A stretch of 56,296 nucleotides of DNA from assembly GCA_024275565.1 (NCBI GenBank), contig JAJRYY010000018.1:1-56296 (forward strand), given 5' to 3'. Position 1 is the first letter of the stretch; each line of letters opens with the position of its first letter. Below the pieces are notes generated by a model. That model was given only the letters and a program-made list of their open reading frames with translations. It had not been told where the DNA came from and did no database searches. This document shows positions 45,550 to 55,638 of the stretch, piece after piece. The position numbers and the translations under genes are program-made. This DNA comes from Planctomycetota bacterium. Its GTDB lineage: Bacteria > Planctomycetota > Phycisphaerae > UBA1845.

Positions 45550-46941
45550 TCAAGTACTGGCGTATTCAAGCGCATGCCCCAGTTCGGACTCCTGCTGCTC
45601 ACGCCACTGCTTGAGTCGAAGACCAAGCGTCCGAACACCCATGCCCAACGCCTTGGCTGAATGTGCTCGGTGCCCGCCATATTGCTTCAAGGTACGCTCG
45701 ATCAGTTGACGTTCCATATCTTCGAGCATCCGACCATGTCGCAGGTTCTCAATTCCAGCATCCTCCGTCGGTCGATCCTGCAACCAGAATCGAACATCCG
45801 ACGCCTCCAGAACACCACTACGCACGGTCGCAGCCGCTCGCTGACATACGTTTTCAAGTTCGCGGATGTTTCCAGGCCACTCGTGGTTTTGCAACGCCTG
45901 CATGGTCTCAGTCCGTACTTCGATCGGCTTTGAACCTGATTCGCGGGCGAAACGTCCCATAAAGTGTTCTACGAGCAGTGGAATATCGTCACGTCTCTCA
46001 CGGAGTGGCGGGAGCGGAAGCGGGAGAACATTGAGCCGATAATACAAGTCAGCGCGAAATTCCTTTCTCGCCACCCAGTCTTCGAGTCTTCGATTCGTCG
46101 TTGCAATCACACGAACGTCAGCCCGCAAGGTGACACTGCTACCCACGCGCTCAAATTCCCGCTCCTGCAGCACTCTCAGCAACTTTGCCTGAAGCGGTAA
46201 CGCCATTTCTGATATCTCATCCAGGAGCAGCGTCCCACCATCAGCCAACTCGAAACGCCCTTTTCGCATACGATCAGCCCCGGTGAAGGCCCCTCGTTCA
46301 TGTCCGAATAATTCACTCTCCAGAAGGTGTTCGGACAGCGCAGCACAGTTCAGACACAACATGGGCATATTCGCACGATTCGAAGCGTCATGGATAACAT
46401 TGGCTGCTATCTCCTTACCGGTCCCGGATTCACCAGTGATTAAGACCGTCGCATCACTGGCAGCGTATTGATCGATTTTCTCGCGCACTTCAGACATGCG
46501 CGGACTCTCACCTATCATCACACGCGACTTCCGAAAATCTGCGATCGACGTCCGCAATGCCTCGTTCTCAGATTTCAGGTGATGATGTTTCAATGCACGG
46601 TTCACCTGGAGAACCAGGCTTTCTGCCTCGAACGGTTTCTGAACAAAATCGAAAGCACCCAGCTTCATCGCTTCCACCGCGGTCGAAACGGTTCCGAATG
46701 CTGTCATCACGATCACAGGAGCCTCAAATTTGATCTCCCGGAGTCGCCGCATCAGCTCCAGTCCGTCCATCTTCGGCATACGAAGATCCGTCAACACAAG
46801 ATCAAAAACCTCGTGACTCAGCGCATCCAGAGCAGAAACGGGGTCCTCGTATGTTTTCACAGACTGTCCGTCACGAACCAATGTCGTCTTGATTGATTCC
46901 CGCATTACTTCTTTGTCATCAATGACACAGATGTGCGCCAT
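45550..46941 (-). CDS. Sigma-54-dependent flagellar response regulator (FlrC/FleR/FlgR type)
   Basis: The product is 463 residues. The receiver domain has D8-D9 and phosphoacceptor D52 (LVLTDLRMPKMDG). The AAA+ domain has Walker A ITGESGTGKEIAANVIHDAS, the sigma-54 loop RGAFTGADRMRKGRFELADG, Walker B GGTLLLDEISEMAL and the arginine-finger region. The C-terminal Fis-type helix-turn-helix is RTLKQYGGHRAHSAKALGMG followed by VRTLGLRLKQW. It overlaps the histidine kinase gene by 1 base. The position beside flgB suggests it activates rod/hook genes with sigma-54. Confidence 0.93.
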   Translation of the reverse strand: MAHICVIDDKEVMRESIKTTLVRDGQSVKTYEDPVSALDALSHEVFDLVLTDLRMPKMDGLELMRRLREIKFEAPVIVMTAFGTVSTAVEAMKLGAFDFVQKPFEAESLVLQVNRALKHHHLKSENEALRTSIADFRKSRVMIGESPRMSEVREKIDQYAASDATVLITGESGTGKEIAANVIHDASNRANMPMLCLNCAALSEHLLESELFGHERGAFTGADRMRKGRFELADGGTLLLDEISEMALPLQAKLLRVLQEREFERVGSSVTLRADVRVIATTNRRLEDWVARKEFRADLYYRLNVLPLPLPPLRERRDDIPLLVEHFMGRFARESGSKPIEVRTETMQALQNHEWPGNIRELENVCQRAAATVRSGVLEASDVRFWLQDRPTEDAGIENLRHGRMLEDMERQLIERTLKQYGGHRAHSAKALGMGVRTLGLRLKQWREQQESELGHALEYAST

Positions 46942-47942
46942 CAGGCATTCTCCTCGATTATATCCGAAATCGCTTGCTCGATCGGTAATTCCAACGTAAA
47001 CACTGCACCACCTGCTTCACCTTCATCCAACCAGACGCGTCCACCATGCGAATCAACGATACGATGCACGATCGCCAGGCCCAGACCCGTTCCGGAATCT
47101 TTCGTCGTAAAGAAGGGATTAAAAACTTTCTCCCTCACAGAATCAGGAACACCCGTACCACTGTCTGATACGCGCACGACCGCGGCAGACTCTTCAACAT
47201 AGACCGCAACACGAACCCATCCTCCATCACCATTTCCATCACCACCGATACCAGCTGCATCGATCGCGTTGGAGACAACATTAAGCACAGCACGCTGTAT
47301 CTGCATCGCGTCAACACAGGCGTGAAGTCGATCTTCCGGCAAATCCAGAGTCAGGCGACAGCCGATCGGCTCCCATTTACAACGCAACAATTCGACAACT
47401 TCATCCACAAGTTCATCGATCGAAACATCGCGACATCTGGGAGCTGTTTCGCCGCCATACGCCAATATGTCCCCAACAATGCTCTCAAGGGTTCGCACAG
47501 CACCCGTAATCTGACGGGCGAGGCGATGCGGTTCCGGCTGACACTTCAAATCAGCTTCCAACATCGTCGCACACAGAAGAATCCCACCAAGCGGGTTTCG
47601 CACTTCATGTGCAACACCAGCAGCCATCTCTCCCAGCGCTGCCAGACGCTCACGACGTGCGAGTTCCTTGTTTTTCTGAGCCAATTGACCACGCAATCGA
47701 CCAATCTCATGCGCCAAACGCTCGTGAGACACCTTCAACTTCTCTGTCACCTGGTTGTACGCATCGATGATCCCACCCAGTTCAAGTTCCCTAAGTGAAG
47801 TCGACCGGACTGTGGCGGCATCCAGCGTGGTATGAGCCAGTGACGTGTCGGACGACACGGACGCTGTCTCCACTGTACTTCTAGGCAACGCTTCCGCCGA
47901 AACCGGGTCACCCATTGAAATGTCTGGAGCGATCACAACCAT
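46941..47942 (-). CDS. Histidine kinase partner of the sigma-54 regulator (FlrB/FleS/FlgS type)
   Basis: The product is 333 residues and soluble, with no transmembrane helix. A coiled coil (QVTEKLKVSHERLAHEIGRL, RGQLAQKNKELARRERL) leads to the H box GEMAAGVAHEVRNPLGGIL (H112). The ATP domain has LNVVSNAIDAAG, VRVSDSGTGVPDSVREKVFN and PFFTTKDSGTGLGLAIVHRI. No PAS domain is evident, unlike FlrB or FleS. It probably senses the assembly state of the export apparatus and phosphorylates the adjacent regulator; that is inferred from the FlgS/FlrB families. Confidence 0.9.
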   Translation of the reverse strand: MVVIAPDISMGDPVSAEALPRSTVETASVSSDTSLAHTTLDAATVRSTSLRELELGGIIDAYNQVTEKLKVSHERLAHEIGRLRGQLAQKNKELARRERLAALGEMAAGVAHEVRNPLGGILLCATMLEADLKCQPEPHRLARQITGAVRTLESIVGDILAYGGETAPRCRDVSIDELVDEVVELLRCKWEPIGCRLTLDLPEDRLHACVDAMQIQRAVLNVVSNAIDAAGIGGDGNGDGGWVRVAVYVEESAAVVRVSDSGTGVPDSVREKVFNPFFTTKDSGTGLGLAIVHRIVDSHGGRVWLDEGEAGGAVFTLELPIEQAISDIIEENA

Positions 47943-47948
47943 GGTCGT

Positions 47949-48479
47949 CTAATCCTCATCCGTTCGGTTCAAGGCCTGTCCACCTGCAACACCACCAGAA
48001 ACACCACCATACGCCGCCATCGCCGCACGACCCGTGGAGAGAGATGACAACTCACGCGCAACACCGCGCTTCCGAATATCCAGAACTGTGGCATCCTCCG
48101 CGTCCATCAGCATCATCTCACCGATCGTGTCCTTCAATTCCACCAACAACCCTTCAGCCTGAACCCGCTCATCAGGGGATAGCTCTGATCGAATCGCAGC
48201 CCATCGTTTCTGCAAACTGCCCTCACGCGCAGTCTTCGTTGTCAGGGCATCTGTCAGAAGACGCCTGTCACTAAGAAGCTTCATCAGTGAGGCGGAATCG
48301 TCTCCGCTCACCAGAGATCGTTGCTGGTCAGCCATTCGGCGGAGGCGGCGACACACGGTCACCTTCTCTTCCAGTCCTGCAAGAAATGTCACGCGGTCGT
48401 CCATCACGCGGTCATCCATCACTCGGTCGTCCATCACTTGCTCGTCCATCACTTGGTCATCCATCGATCCACCATCCAT
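47949..48479 (-). CDS. FlgN-like flagellar chaperone candidate
   Basis: The product is about 176 residues and helical: TFLAGLEEKVTVCRRLRRMA, DQQRSLVSGDDSASLMKLLS, DRRLLTDALTTKTAREGSLQ, KDTIGEMMLMDAEDATVLDI. The D..xLxxLLxxRxxLLxxL pattern around 75-95 is what FlgN chaperones of hook-filament junction proteins show, but similarity is loose. The N-terminus is five VMDDR/Q repeats, each with an in-frame ATG, so the true start may be any of them; AGG precedes the ATG at 48479 by 6 bases and further in-frame starts reach 48521. It ends 6 bases before the histidine kinase start. Confidence 0.6.
   Translation of the reverse strand: MDGGSMDDQVMDEQVMDDRVMDDRVMDDRVTFLAGLEEKVTVCRRLRRMADQQRSLVSGDDSASLMKLLSDRRLLTDALTTKTAREGSLQKRWAAIRSELSPDERVQAEGLLVELKDTIGEMMLMDAEDATVLDIRKRGVARELSSLSTGRAAMAAYGGVSGGVAGGQALNRTDED
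48391..48465. repeat. 15-bp tandem repeat with in-frame start codons, 5 units
   Basis: On the minus strand the unit is GTGATGGACGACCGC. The units are 48391-48405, 48406-48420, 48421-48435, 48436-48450 and 48451-48465, with a degenerate sixth to 48480. Each carries GTG and ATG in the frame of the FlgN-like gene. Confidence 0.88.
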
Positions 48480-48542
48480 CACACACCTGCACATCCTGCC
48501 AGAATGCAACACGCCAGGCACCTGTCATCCCAGCAAAACCGC

Positions 48543-50972
48543 TCACTGAAACAACGATGTCTGCTCAACCCACGCAAAATACTTACGCCAGTCTTCCTGA
48601 GTTTCCGGTTCGACCGTCGTCCCAAAGGCATCCTTGGGAAGTGTTTCCACTAGATATTGAGCGCGTCGCAATGCAGATTTCGCCTCGGCTGCATTGCCCA
48701 TAAACACCAGGCTGTTGATCGTCTGCACATAACAGGCAAGCGCAGTCGTCGATCCTTTATAAACCCACGCCGCACGCTCATAATGCGCGAGAGCTTCAGC
48801 ATACTCACCCAATTCAAAATAACAGTCCGCCTGATAAAGTCGCGCATGACGCAGGTAAACCTTATCCAGCGGTTCAAGACCAGACTCACCACGCCTTTCA
48901 AATTCCTCTACCATCCGCTCAAACAGGTCCGATGCTTTTCTCAACCGTTCGATACGACGGGCAGAAAGCTTCTGACGCTCACCGGAAAACGAGGCGGAAG
49001 CAGACGCTTCTTCAAGGGCAAGACCACTCTGTCTATAGCAGTCACCAAGAAGAAAGCGGGCGCGAGACGTCCGCGAATCAGAAGGAAAGCGAACCAGCGC
49101 TTCTTCCAGAACAGGAATCGCACGCTCAAAAGCTGCTGTCCTATTCAACAGGTCACCCAGTAGAAACAGTGCGTCGGCAAATTCCGGGGCTGCTGGCGTA
49201 AAGACTTCCGAAGTCTCCAGAATAATACGCAAGGTTTGCTCAGCCCGATCCGCATACTGCTTACCAAGGTCAATGTAACATTCAGCCAATGGAATCAGCG
49301 AGCTACCAGCGTCTGGTGTACGCGGAAACCGTCTTTGATTCTCCTGAAATACCTCGATCGCATCCGCATAACGCCCCGACTCCTGAAGCGCCCTGCCGAG
49401 AAATCGCAAGGCCCGGGGAATCATCTCGCTGGAAGAATGACGGAAGGTAAACGCCTGCATAATCTCAACGGTAGCTTTCGTATCTCCACTCTCCTGACAC
49501 AAAAGCGCAGCATGCCAAAACGACTTCGAGCTTTCACCCTCTTCCTGAGAAATCAACGAAGCGACGGTACGATAAGAAGAAGAGGCGCCCAGAAACAAAG
49601 ACCGGGCCTCTCTCTCAAGATTCTCGGACGCCATGACGGAGGCTGACGGTTCCTCACCCGATGATTGACGACCATCTGGATCTTCAGAACGCAACATCAC
49701 AGCTTCGCTGCGCTTTTTCCTCGCCAAAGCAGCACGCAACCCGCCCACACGCTCCAACAACATCACGCGACGAGACGCACTCCCATCATCACGCACCAAC
49801 AACGCCAGTTCCGAGAACGAAAGCGCAGCAGCAATCGCACCCTTGATCCGCAGACGATCAGCCGAAACCAGCAAGGACGTTTCCAATGCCAACGGATCCA
49901 GCATCCGGCTGTGTGGAAATTGCCTCATCGCCTTGATCGCGTCGCGATAATGCGACAATCCCGCATCATACTGTTCGAGCAGAACGGAGGCTTCGCCTAA
50001 ACCAAGCGATCCCGCCCCGGCGTATTCAGACCAGGACACATGGGATGTAACATCTCTGAAAAACGACATCGCCTCCATCGGTCGCTCAGGGTCCCCACCA
50101 CCCAGTACAACCTTACCAAGCAACCATCCGCACGCAGCATACAACTCATCTCTCAATCCCAGACTGTCACGTAGCAGGCGAAGACGAGACTCGGCATTCG
50201 TGTTCCGACCCATACCGAAATCCACATACGCGCTGTAATATTCATGCCAGCGACGACCGTCTTCATCCACAAGACGATCACGAAACGCATCCAGCTGAAG
50301 CTCTGCCTCATCGCATCGACTTGATGCACACAAAAATGGAACCTTCATCTTGAGAGACCAGAGCAACACGTCCTGACGACCACCTGCATCCGCAGTCAGC
50401 CCATCGATGACATCTTCCATATCTGAAATGTCTACACCGAGCGCATCGATGCGAAGCCGAGCAACATGCCACCGCAAATCCAGTGTTCCACCAGCGTCAG
50501 CAAGCGAGAGGCTGGCGTCATAATGTCGAACCTCACTACGCACATCACCAGCCCATTCATGACCAAGCCCGACCAGCTCATGGTCCACAGCATCAAGGAC
50601 ATACTCCCCCGCCGCTGCAAGGGAGTAGTGCTCAATAACAGCCTCCCCAACGCCAGCCTGCACAACCCCACTCTCACGGGCTTGAAGCATATTCGCTCGA
50701 CCAAGCGCAGCGTGAACCGGTGCAAGCTCTTCTTCCGTCTTTTCAGGTGCTTGAAGGAGTCGGCCCGCCTGCTCGATGGCAACCGTATACTGCCCAGACG
50801 AGATCAGTGCGCCCAACTCAGCCCGTAGCTCAAAGAAAGGCATCCGATCGGATGGAGATTGGTAGAAGAGAAGGCTCAGACCGAACGCGCCAAAACCCAT
50901 CAGAAACAAAGGGATCTGCCACTTTCCTGTCGCCCGCTGGCGCAATTGTGATATGCGTTCCGCACTGCTCAT
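48543..50972 (-). CDS. Large membrane-anchored TPR protein
   Basis: The start at 50972 (MSSAERISQLRQRATGKWQI) has GGAG 6 bases upstream. The product is about 809 residues. One transmembrane helix (PLFLMGFGAFGLSLLFY) near residues 21-38 is followed by a long chain of TPR-like repeats to the end (YADAIEVFQENQRRFPRTPD, AFERAIPVLEEALVRFPSDS, EYAEALAHYERAAWVYKGST). Many repeats resemble those of outer-membrane assembly TPR proteins (YbgF/BamD style). It is upstream of, and probably co-transcribed with, the FlgN-like gene and two-component genes. A flagellar role is possible but unproven. Confidence 0.8.
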   Translation of the reverse strand: MSSAERISQLRQRATGKWQIPLFLMGFGAFGLSLLFYQSPSDRMPFFELRAELGALISSGQYTVAIEQAGRLLQAPEKTEEELAPVHAALGRANMLQARESGVVQAGVGEAVIEHYSLAAAGEYVLDAVDHELVGLGHEWAGDVRSEVRHYDASLSLADAGGTLDLRWHVARLRIDALGVDISDMEDVIDGLTADAGGRQDVLLWSLKMKVPFLCASSRCDEAELQLDAFRDRLVDEDGRRWHEYYSAYVDFGMGRNTNAESRLRLLRDSLGLRDELYAACGWLLGKVVLGGGDPERPMEAMSFFRDVTSHVSWSEYAGAGSLGLGEASVLLEQYDAGLSHYRDAIKAMRQFPHSRMLDPLALETSLLVSADRLRIKGAIAAALSFSELALLVRDDGSASRRVMLLERVGGLRAALARKKRSEAVMLRSEDPDGRQSSGEEPSASVMASENLEREARSLFLGASSSYRTVASLISQEEGESSKSFWHAALLCQESGDTKATVEIMQAFTFRHSSSEMIPRALRFLGRALQESGRYADAIEVFQENQRRFPRTPDAGSSLIPLAECYIDLGKQYADRAEQTLRIILETSEVFTPAAPEFADALFLLGDLLNRTAAFERAIPVLEEALVRFPSDSRTSRARFLLGDCYRQSGLALEEASASASFSGERQKLSARRIERLRKASDLFERMVEEFERRGESGLEPLDKVYLRHARLYQADCYFELGEYAEALAHYERAAWVYKGSTTALACYVQTINSLVFMGNAAEAKSALRRAQYLVETLPKDAFGTTVEPETQEDWRKYFAWVEQTSLFQ

Positions 50973-51236
50973 CCTGAGCTCCGGTAAAATCCGTCGGTCC
51001 TCCTGACCAACTGCGTAGCAACTCTTTCGGCGGAATCTCAAAACTATCTGAGTCCGATTCCGAACATCGCGCAATCCATGCAGGCATCCCGCGCAATCTC
51101 TGCTTGAAATATCCACGGCGAGGTTCCACCCCTTGCGTGGACTTCCCGAATCGCCCCAACTCGATTATCCTGTAGCCCGCAAAAAAGGTTCAAGTATTCG
51201 ACATTGCACAACCAGACCCCAACACGGAAAACACTC

Positions 51237-54011
51237 ATGCCAACGACCGATAAGAACGACGCCTTCAATGCTAAGACAACGCTGAAAACCAACGCTGGCG
51301 ATGTATCGCTCTACAGACTCAGCGCCCTGGAAGACGCCGGATTCAAAAACGTCACCACCCTCCCCTTCAGCATCAAGATCCTCCTCGAATCCGCCCTGCG
51401 CAATATCGACGGTCTCCAGGTCACCGAGGAAGACGTCAAACGCATCGCAAATTGGAACGCCCCGGACCCAGGCCAAGGCGAAATCCCCTTCAAACCCGCT
51501 CGCGTAATCCTTCAGGATTTCACAGGCGTACCCGCCGTCGTCGACCTCGCAGCCATGCGCGACGCCATGAAGCACCTCGGCGGCGACCCCAAAAAGATCA
51601 ATCCCCAGCTCCCCGTCGACCTCGTCATTGACCACTCCGTACAGGTTGATGCTTTCGGGTCCGCAGCCGCCCTCGGCATCAATGCTGATATCGAGTTCCA
51701 GCGGAACCAGAAGCGGTACGAATTCCTCCGCTGGGGTCAGACAGCATTCGACAATTTCCGCGTCGTCCCCCCCGAGACCGGAATCGTCCACCAGGTCAAT
51801 CTGGAGTATCTGGCAAGTGCTGTCGCAACAAGGTCCGATAACGGCGAGATCGTAGCCTTCCCCGATTCGCTCGTCGGCACCGATTCGCACACCACCATGA
51901 TCAACGGCCTCGGCGTCGTGGGATGGGGAGTCGGCGGAATCGAGGCTGAGGCGGTCATGCTGGATCAGCCAATCTCCATGCTCGCCCCGAAAGTTGTAGG
52001 ATTTCGTCTGACCGGTTCCCTGGTAGAAGGCGCCACCGCAACCGACCTCGTGCTGACAATCACCGAAATACTCCGAAATCACGGTGTTGTAGGAAAATTT
52101 GTGGAGTTTTTCGGCACCGGCCTCGGACAGATTTCGCTGGCGGATCGCGCGACGATCGCGAATATGGCACCGGAATATGGGGCGACGATGGGCTTTTTCC
52201 CGATCGACGACGAAACGCTCAAATTCCTCCGCCGGACCGCACGTCCGGATAATACCGTCGATCTGGTCGAACGATATTGTAAGGAACAATCCCTATTCCG
52301 AACGTCCGATACACCAGATCCGACGTTTACAGAGACACTGGAACTCGATCTCGGAAGTATCGAGCCTTGTCTCGCTGGTCCGAAGCGGCCGCAGGATCGC
52401 GTGAAGCTTTCCAATATGAAACAGAGCTTTAACGCATCGCTTCGCGCACCGATTGCCGATCGCGGTTTCGGCCTCTCTGAAGAACAGATCGCAAAATCGG
52501 TACCGATGAGAAATGACGATTCTGGCTGTGGAGATTCCGGTGGCGGGGATGCTGGTCGGGGAGATTCCGGTAGTGGAGGTTCCGGGGTTGAGATCAAGCA
52601 TGGATCGATCGTCATCGCAGCTATCACGAGTTGTACGAATACGTCGAATCCGTCTGTGATGATCGGAGCTGGCATCCTGGCTAAGAAGGCAGTCGAGAAG
52701 GGGCTGTCGGTTCCGCCGTATGTTAAGACGAGTCTCGCGCCGGGATCGCGCGTGGTGACCGAATATCTCAAGGGAGCTGGTGTAATTCCGTATCTCGAAA
52801 AGCTTGGATTTTTCACCGTGGCTTATGGGTGTACGACTTGCATTGGCAATAGTGGGCCGCTGCCGGATCCGGTACGCAACGCGGTGAAGGAGGCTGACCT
52901 TGTGGTGTCGGCTGTGATTAGTGGGAATCGAAATTTTGAAGGGAGGGTTAGCCCCGACGTTCGGGCGAATTATCTCGCGTCGCCGCCGCTCGTCGTCGCA
53001 TACGCCATCGCGGGGACCACGGATATCGACCTCGTGACCGAACCGCTCGGTACGGGGAGTGACGGGAGTGACGTGTTTCTCAAGGACATCTGGCCGACGC
53101 ATGCTGAGATCAGTGAGGCTGTCGAGAAGAATGTCACGCCGGAGCGGTTTCGCGAGCAGTATGGGAATGTGTTCACGGGGAATGAGAAGTGGAACAAGAT
53201 CAGTGCGGTTGGCGGTGATACTTATGCCTGGACCGATGACAATACTTATGTGCAGAATCCGCCGTTCTTTACGGATATGACGGTAGTGCCTACGCCGATT
53301 CAAGCGATCAAGGGTGCTCGGACGCTCGTGATGGTTGGGGACTCTATTACGACGGATCATATCTCGCCGGCGGGTGCGATCGCTCCTGATTCGCCGGCGG
53401 GTTTGTATCTCCAGTCGCTCGGTGTGGAGGCGAAGGATTTTAACAGTTATGGCTCGAGGCGTGGGAATGACCGGGTGATGACGCGCGGGACGTTTGCGAA
53501 TATTCGCTTGAGGAACCTCCTCGCACCGGGTACGGAGGGTGGTATCACGACGTATCTTCCGAGCGATGAGCAGATGAGTATTTATGAGGCAGCCATGAAG
53601 TATCAGGAATCGGGGACGCCACTGGTTGTGCTGGCGGGCGGGGAATATGGTACGGGTTCGTCGCGGGACTGGGCTGCCAAGGGCACACTGCTGCTGGGCG
53701 TTCGGGCTGTCATTGCTGCCTCGTACGAACGCATTCACCGGAGCAATCTTGTGGGGATGGGTGTGTTGCCGTTGCAGTTCAAGGACGGTGCGACGCGTGA
53801 ATCGCTGAATCTGACGGGTCATGAGACGTTTGATATTGCCATCGGTGATGACGTTCAGCCGGGGCAGGACATCGAAGTCACTGCCACTGCGTCTGATGGG
53901 AATTCAACGAAGTTCACAGCCATCGCCCGCCTCGATACGCCGATCGACGTGGAGTATTATCGTCACGGCGGGATTTTGCAGATGGTGCTGCGGTCGTTGG
54001 CGAAGCAGTAA
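51237..54011 (+). CDS. acnA: Aconitate hydratase A
   Basis: It interconverts citrate and isocitrate in the TCA cycle through a [4Fe-4S] cluster. The product is 924 residues from the ATG at 51237; a TTG at 51204 in frame is a weaker choice. Full-length similarity to the AcnA/IRP branch is seen: VLMQDFTG-type [51 protein letters not shown] and [17 protein letters not shown]. Cluster ligands are C466 ([10 protein letters not shown]), C532 and C535 ([10 protein letters not shown]). A Gly/Ser/Asp-rich insertion lies just before C466. The last 136 codons are duplicated at 55636. Confidence 0.96.
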   Translation: MPTTDKNDAFNAKTTLKTNAGDVSLYRLSALEDAGFKNVTTLPFSIKILLESALRNIDGLQVTEEDVKRIANWNAPDPGQGEIPFKPARVILQDFTGVPAVVDLAAMRDAMKHLGGDPKKINPQLPVDLVIDHSVQVDAFGSAAALGINADIEFQRNQKRYEFLRWGQTAFDNFRVVPPETGIVHQVNLEYLASAVATRSDNGEIVAFPDSLVGTDSHTTMINGLGVVGWGVGGIEAEAVMLDQPISMLAPKVVGFRLTGSLVEGATATDLVLTITEILRNHGVVGKFVEFFGTGLGQISLADRATIANMAPEYGATMGFFPIDDETLKFLRRTARPDNTVDLVERYCKEQSLFRTSDTPDPTFTETLELDLGSIEPCLAGPKRPQDRVKLSNMKQSFNASLRAPIADRGFGLSEEQIAKSVPMRNDDSGCGDSGGGDAGRGDSGSGGSGVEIKHGSIVIAAITSCTNTSNPSVMIGAGILAKKAVEKGLSVPPYVKTSLAPGSRVVTEYLKGAGVIPYLEKLGFFTVAYGCTTCIGNSGPLPDPVRNAVKEADLVVSAVISGNRNFEGRVSPDVRANYLASPPLVVAYAIAGTTDIDLVTEPLGTGSDGSDVFLKDIWPTHAEISEAVEKNVTPERFREQYGNVFTGNEKWNKISAVGGDTYAWTDDNTYVQNPPFFTDMTVVPTPIQAIKGARTLVMVGDSITTDHISPAGAIAPDSPAGLYLQSLGVEAKDFNSYGSRRGNDRVMTRGTFANIRLRNLLAPGTEGGITTYLPSDEQMSIYEAAMKYQESGTPLVVLAGGEYGTGSSRDWAAKGTLLLGVRAVIAASYERIHRSNLVGMGVLPLQFKDGATRESLNLTGHETFDIAIGDDVQPGQDIEVTATASDGNSTKFTAIARLDTPIDVEYYRHGGILQMVLRSLAKQ
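53596..54004 (+). repeat. Direct repeat copy 1: 3' end of acnA
   Basis: This is the left copy of a 409-bp direct repeat. The right copy starts exactly 2040 bases later (55636). I count 47 differences over the 404 aligned bases 53601-54004, about 88% identity with no gaps. Similarity begins at TGAAGTATCAGG and ends at GCGAAG, three codons from either stop. Confidence 0.93.
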
Positions 54012-54105
54012 GTACACAGGTTTGATTCGCATGTCTCACCAAAGCCGTGTTCCATTGGTGGAGTGCGTATTTGCACTCGTACGACGCCTCGCATAAGGTG
54101 ATTGC

Positions 54106-55638
54106 ATGGCTCGAAAACGCAGTACTTCAAAACCGACAACTGCCAAACGCGCTTCCGCTCCGACCGTCCGCCGCACGATCAAACCATCGACGTTGCTGGA
54201 CACGCGGATCGTCTACTCCGGCGATTGCCTCGACCAACTGGCAAAGCTGCCGGATGGCTGTGTCGACCTGATCTACATCGACCCGCCATTCAATAGCAAC
54301 CGCAACTACGAGGTCTTCTGGGGGGAGACAAAGGAGAAGCGTGCATTCGAGGATCGCCACGCAAGTACAGCAGCGTATATCGATTACATGCGTCCTCGCT
54401 GCGTCGAGCTTTCTCGTGTGTTAAAGAAAACTGGAAGCTTTTACTACCACTGTGATTGGCACGCCAGCCACTACGTCAAGGTGATGCTAGATCAAATATT
54501 CGGTGAGAACTCCTTCCAGAACGAAATCATATGGAAGCGTACGGGTGCACACAATGATCCGCGACGTTATGGTGCAAATGTCGATAGCATCTTTTTCTAC
54601 ACAGGTGGAGGTAGTCATACATGGAACCCCATCTATGTACCTCATAACGACAAATACATCGCTAGGTTTAGAAACGTTGATCCAGACGGACGTCGCTGGA
54701 CCGACGATAACCTGACCGCCAAGGGCCTCTCTGGTGGCGGCTATGATTACGAGTACAAAGGATGCCGATCTCTTTGGCGCTGTCCAATTGAAACGATGCG
54801 TCGATTGGACGCCGAGGACAAATTGCACTTCACCGGAAAGGGTGGAATCCGCATAAAACGCTACCTGGACGAGAACAAGGGAGTGCCCCTCCAAGCACTC
54901 TGGGACGACATCAGCCCGATCAATTCACAAGCCCATGAGGCGCTCGGCTACCCAACTCAGAAACCTCTCGCCCTTCTGGACCGGATCATTAAGGCCAGCA
55001 GCAATCCTAATGACATTGTGCTTGATGGATTCTGCGGTTGTGGAACCGCCCTTGTCGCTGCGCAAAATCTTGACCGTCAGTGGATTGGTATCGACATCTC
55101 TCCCACCGCCTGCCGCGTCATGGCCAAACGTCTGCAGGATGTGTGCAAAATCCGCGAAGATGAAGATCTATGGCGATCGGGACGCGGCTTCGTCGTCCGC
55201 GGTCTGCCGTGGACGGAGGAAAATCTCCGTAAATTGCCACCGTTCGAGTTTGAAAATTGGGCCGTTATTTCGCTTGGGGGTATCCCCAATAAGACACAGG
55301 TAGGCGACATGGGCATCGACGGCCGCATCTTCCCTGTGACTGCTACACCCAAGAAGGTTGGCACTGCAAAAGGCGAAACCCCCGCATTTGAGCAGTTCCT
55401 CGACCACTGGTATCCGATTCAGGTCAAACAAAAAAACAAGGTGGGGCGTCCTGACATCGACTCCTTCGAGGCTGTCATGACGCGTGAGGATCGAGTCAAG
55501 GGTTTCTTTGTTTCCTTCGACTACACCCGCGACGCACTACGCGAGATTGACGCCTTCTTCCGTAAAAGTGGCAAGGTTATTATCCCGCTTACCGTGCGCG
55601 AGATTTTGGATGAACAAATCGCCCAGAAACTTGTCTGA
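54106..55638 (+). CDS. Fusion of beta-class DNA methyltransferase and Mrr-like restriction nuclease
   Basis: The product is 510 residues. A basic N-terminus of about 35 residues is followed by the methyltransferase: motif IV as D59-P-P-F ([20 protein letters not shown]), a target-recognition region around 130-290, then the AdoMet motif [16 protein letters not shown] (from D307), the order of beta-class N4/N6-adenine or cytosine enzymes. After residue about 385 come GDMGIDGRI (D401, D405), YPIQVKQK (Q439, K441) and [20 protein letters not shown] with GFFVSFDYT following, the pattern of Mrr/PD-(D/E)xK nucleases. One protein could thus both modify and cut. AAGGTG precedes the ATG. The stop TGA is the first three bases of the right acnA repeat. 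Confidence 0.9.
   Translation: MARKRSTSKPTTAKRASAPTVRRTIKPSTLLDTRIVYSGDCLDQLAKLPDGCVDLIYIDPPFNSNRNYEVFWGETKEKRAFEDRHASTAAYIDYMRPRCVELSRVLKKTGSFYYHCDWHASHYVKVMLDQIFGENSFQNEIIWKRTGAHNDPRRYGANVDSIFFYTGGGSHTWNPIYVPHNDKYIARFRNVDPDGRRWTDDNLTAKGLSGGGYDYEYKGCRSLWRCPIETMRRLDAEDKLHFTGKGGIRIKRYLDENKGVPLQALWDDISPINSQAHEALGYPTQKPLALLDRIIKASSNPNDIVLDGFCGCGTALVAAQNLDRQWIGIDISPTACRVMAKRLQDVCKIREDEDLWRSGRGFVVRGLPWTEENLRKLPPFEFENWAVISLGGIPNKTQVGDMGIDGRIFPVTATPKKVGTAKGETPAFEQFLDHWYPIQVKQKNKVGRPDIDSFEAVMTREDRVKGFFVSFDYTRDALREIDAFFRKSGKVIIPLTVREILDEQIAQKLV

Noticed and set aside
52293..53822. Minus-strand frame of 509 codons opposite acnA
   Set aside because: It is the antisense shadow of a clear aconitase gene; the protein is Arg/His-rich and has no domain.
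54012..54105. Sigma-70 promoter for the methyltransferase (TTGCAC, 17 bases, TAAGGT)
   Set aside because: The -10 match is poor and the region is too short to judge; not listed as a feature.
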